From a virus, in IMG/VR virus record IMGVR_UViG_3300030117_004193, positions 1 to 42,771 of that record: a DNA stretch of 42,771 bases; one strand, 5' to 3'. Both the position numbers and the translations under genes were made by a program. The first letter of the stretch is position 1, and every line of letters starts with the position of its first letter. This document shows positions 42,188 to 42,771 of this stretch, piece after piece. Below the pieces are notes generated by a model. That model had not been told where the DNA came from, did not search any database, and worked only from the letters and a program-made list of their open reading frames with translations.

Positions 42188-42771
42188 TTAACTGTGAACA
42201 TAAGTTCCACTTGATGTATATTTTATTATTGTATAATCCCCAGTGGTTGTAACTGTTGGTGAACCTGTTGTAGTTCCTGAATATTCAGATGTAAGTAGTC
42301 TTAATACTACTACTCCTGAACCTCCTGCACCACTTGTGTGTTGAGCTCCACCTCCACCACCACCAGTATTAGCGGTTGCATTTGTACCCGTAGTAGTTCC
42401 ACCGGCACCACCACCACCAGTTCCTCCACTTCCAGCAGTTCCTCCACCTCCACCTCCGCCACCACCAGCGTAAGCTACAGAACTTCCTGTAATATTAATT
42501 GTCAACCCGGCACCACCAGCACCCCCGTTACTTGTGTTACTATTAGAACCTGCTGCAGAAGCACCTCCTCCACCACCACCGTTGTATGTGGATTCTCCAA
42601 CTCCATTTCCTCCTGCAAATCCTTGATTAGCTGTTGCAGCACCCCCAGATCCTCCTCCGTGAGCACCTCCACCTCCTGAGCCACCATCTCTACCTGCTCC
42701 AGGAGAACCACCACCACCACCTCCAGTAGATGTTATTGTTGTTAAACCTGATGCTGCTATAGAAGAATCTC
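42188..42771 (-). CDS. Glycine-rich tail fibre-type protein, 5' end outside window
   Basis: The frame is open to the window's right edge (about 194 residues seen). Poly-Gly runs alternate with Ser/Ala/Thr/Asn. The end, with SGVVVLRL, TVTTTGDYTIIKYT and SSGTYVHS, matches the C-terminal strand module repeatedly seen in marine phage fibres and glycine-rich proteins. The C-rich GGTGG-type DNA on the plus strand reflects Gly codons. Its N-terminus is missing, so total size is unknown. Confidence 0.75.
   Translation of the reverse strand, partial: DSSIAASGLTTITSTGGGGGGSPGAGRDGGSGGGGAHGGGSGGAATANQGFAGGNGVGESTYNGGGGGGASAAGSNSNTSNGGAGGAGLTINITGSSVAYAGGGGGGGGGTAGSGGTGGGGAGGTTTGTNATANTGGGGGGAQHTSGAGGSGVVVLRLLTSEYSGTTTGSPTVTTTGDYTIIKYTSSGTYVHS

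Noticed and set aside
42338-42679. Plus-strand Ser/Thr/Cys-rich frame at the right edge
   Set aside because: It is the antisense of poly-glycine codons in the minus-strand fibre gene.
1-42771. CRISPR array or insertion sequence
   Set aside because: No regularly spaced repeats and no transposase or terminal repeats were found.

Overview
The window reads as a large stretch of a lytic, tailed, probably short-tailed (podovirus-type) bacteriophage genome. Two opposed gene blocks meet near position 13,790. The plus-strand block (1-13,782) carries regulation, recombination, replication and nucleotide metabolism. The minus-strand block (13,724-42,771) carries virion structure, packaging and lysis. 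No integrase, excisionase or lysogeny repressor is visible. Genes are dense and AT-rich, often with stop and start codons overlapping. Clear Shine-Dalgarno motifs are nearly absent: starts follow A/T-only leaders. That points to a Bacteroidota host, most likely an aquatic flavobacterium (inference). The overall layout recalls Cellulophaga podoviruses and crAss-like phages, but assignment to either was not tested.

Left arm. Positions 1-2,662 hold at least a dozen short genes. Most are unknown; one has a KTSC domain and two are single-pass membrane miniproteins. The same stretch has one tRNA with a CAT anticodon, a GC-richer noncoding block just upstream of it, and two copies of a 31-bp dyad-containing intergenic element. 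A third copy lies at 7,888. Next come a probable HTH protein, a phage sigma-70-type factor, a small secreted protein, and a recombination set of ERF annealing protein, RecE-like exonuclease and an SSB-like protein. A T7-gp4-type primase-helicase follows. The nucleotide-metabolism set is thymidylate synthase, a GIY-YIG-like/MazG fusion, a second small MazG-like protein, a PD-(D/E)XK endonuclease, NrdB and NrdA. This suite makes dNTPs for an AT-rich genome. No DNA polymerase is seen, so it probably lies outside the window. The arm ends at a strong intrinsic terminator.

Right arm, read right to left in transcription order: a glycine-rich fibre protein cut by the window edge, two small proteins, a tandem GroES-like protein, a possible small terminase, the large terminase, portal, a small decoration-like protein, an acidic scaffold-like protein, major capsid protein, a conserved capsid-adjacent protein, two connector/tail-tube-like proteins, a 2,388-residue tail protein, a small virion protein, two probable internal virion proteins, a 2,198-residue internal protein, an M15 peptidase endolysin and a lipoprotein that may be a spanin. 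The order matches the T7-type morphogenesis logic of portal, scaffold, capsid, tail tube, ejection proteins and lysis.

Most notable are the repeated dyad element paired with a phage sigma factor, the structured-looking RNA region beside the tRNA, the GIY-YIG-like/MazG fusion, the tandem GroES-like protein, patches of different codon use inside conserved enzyme genes, and a terminator embedded in the opposing lipoprotein gene.
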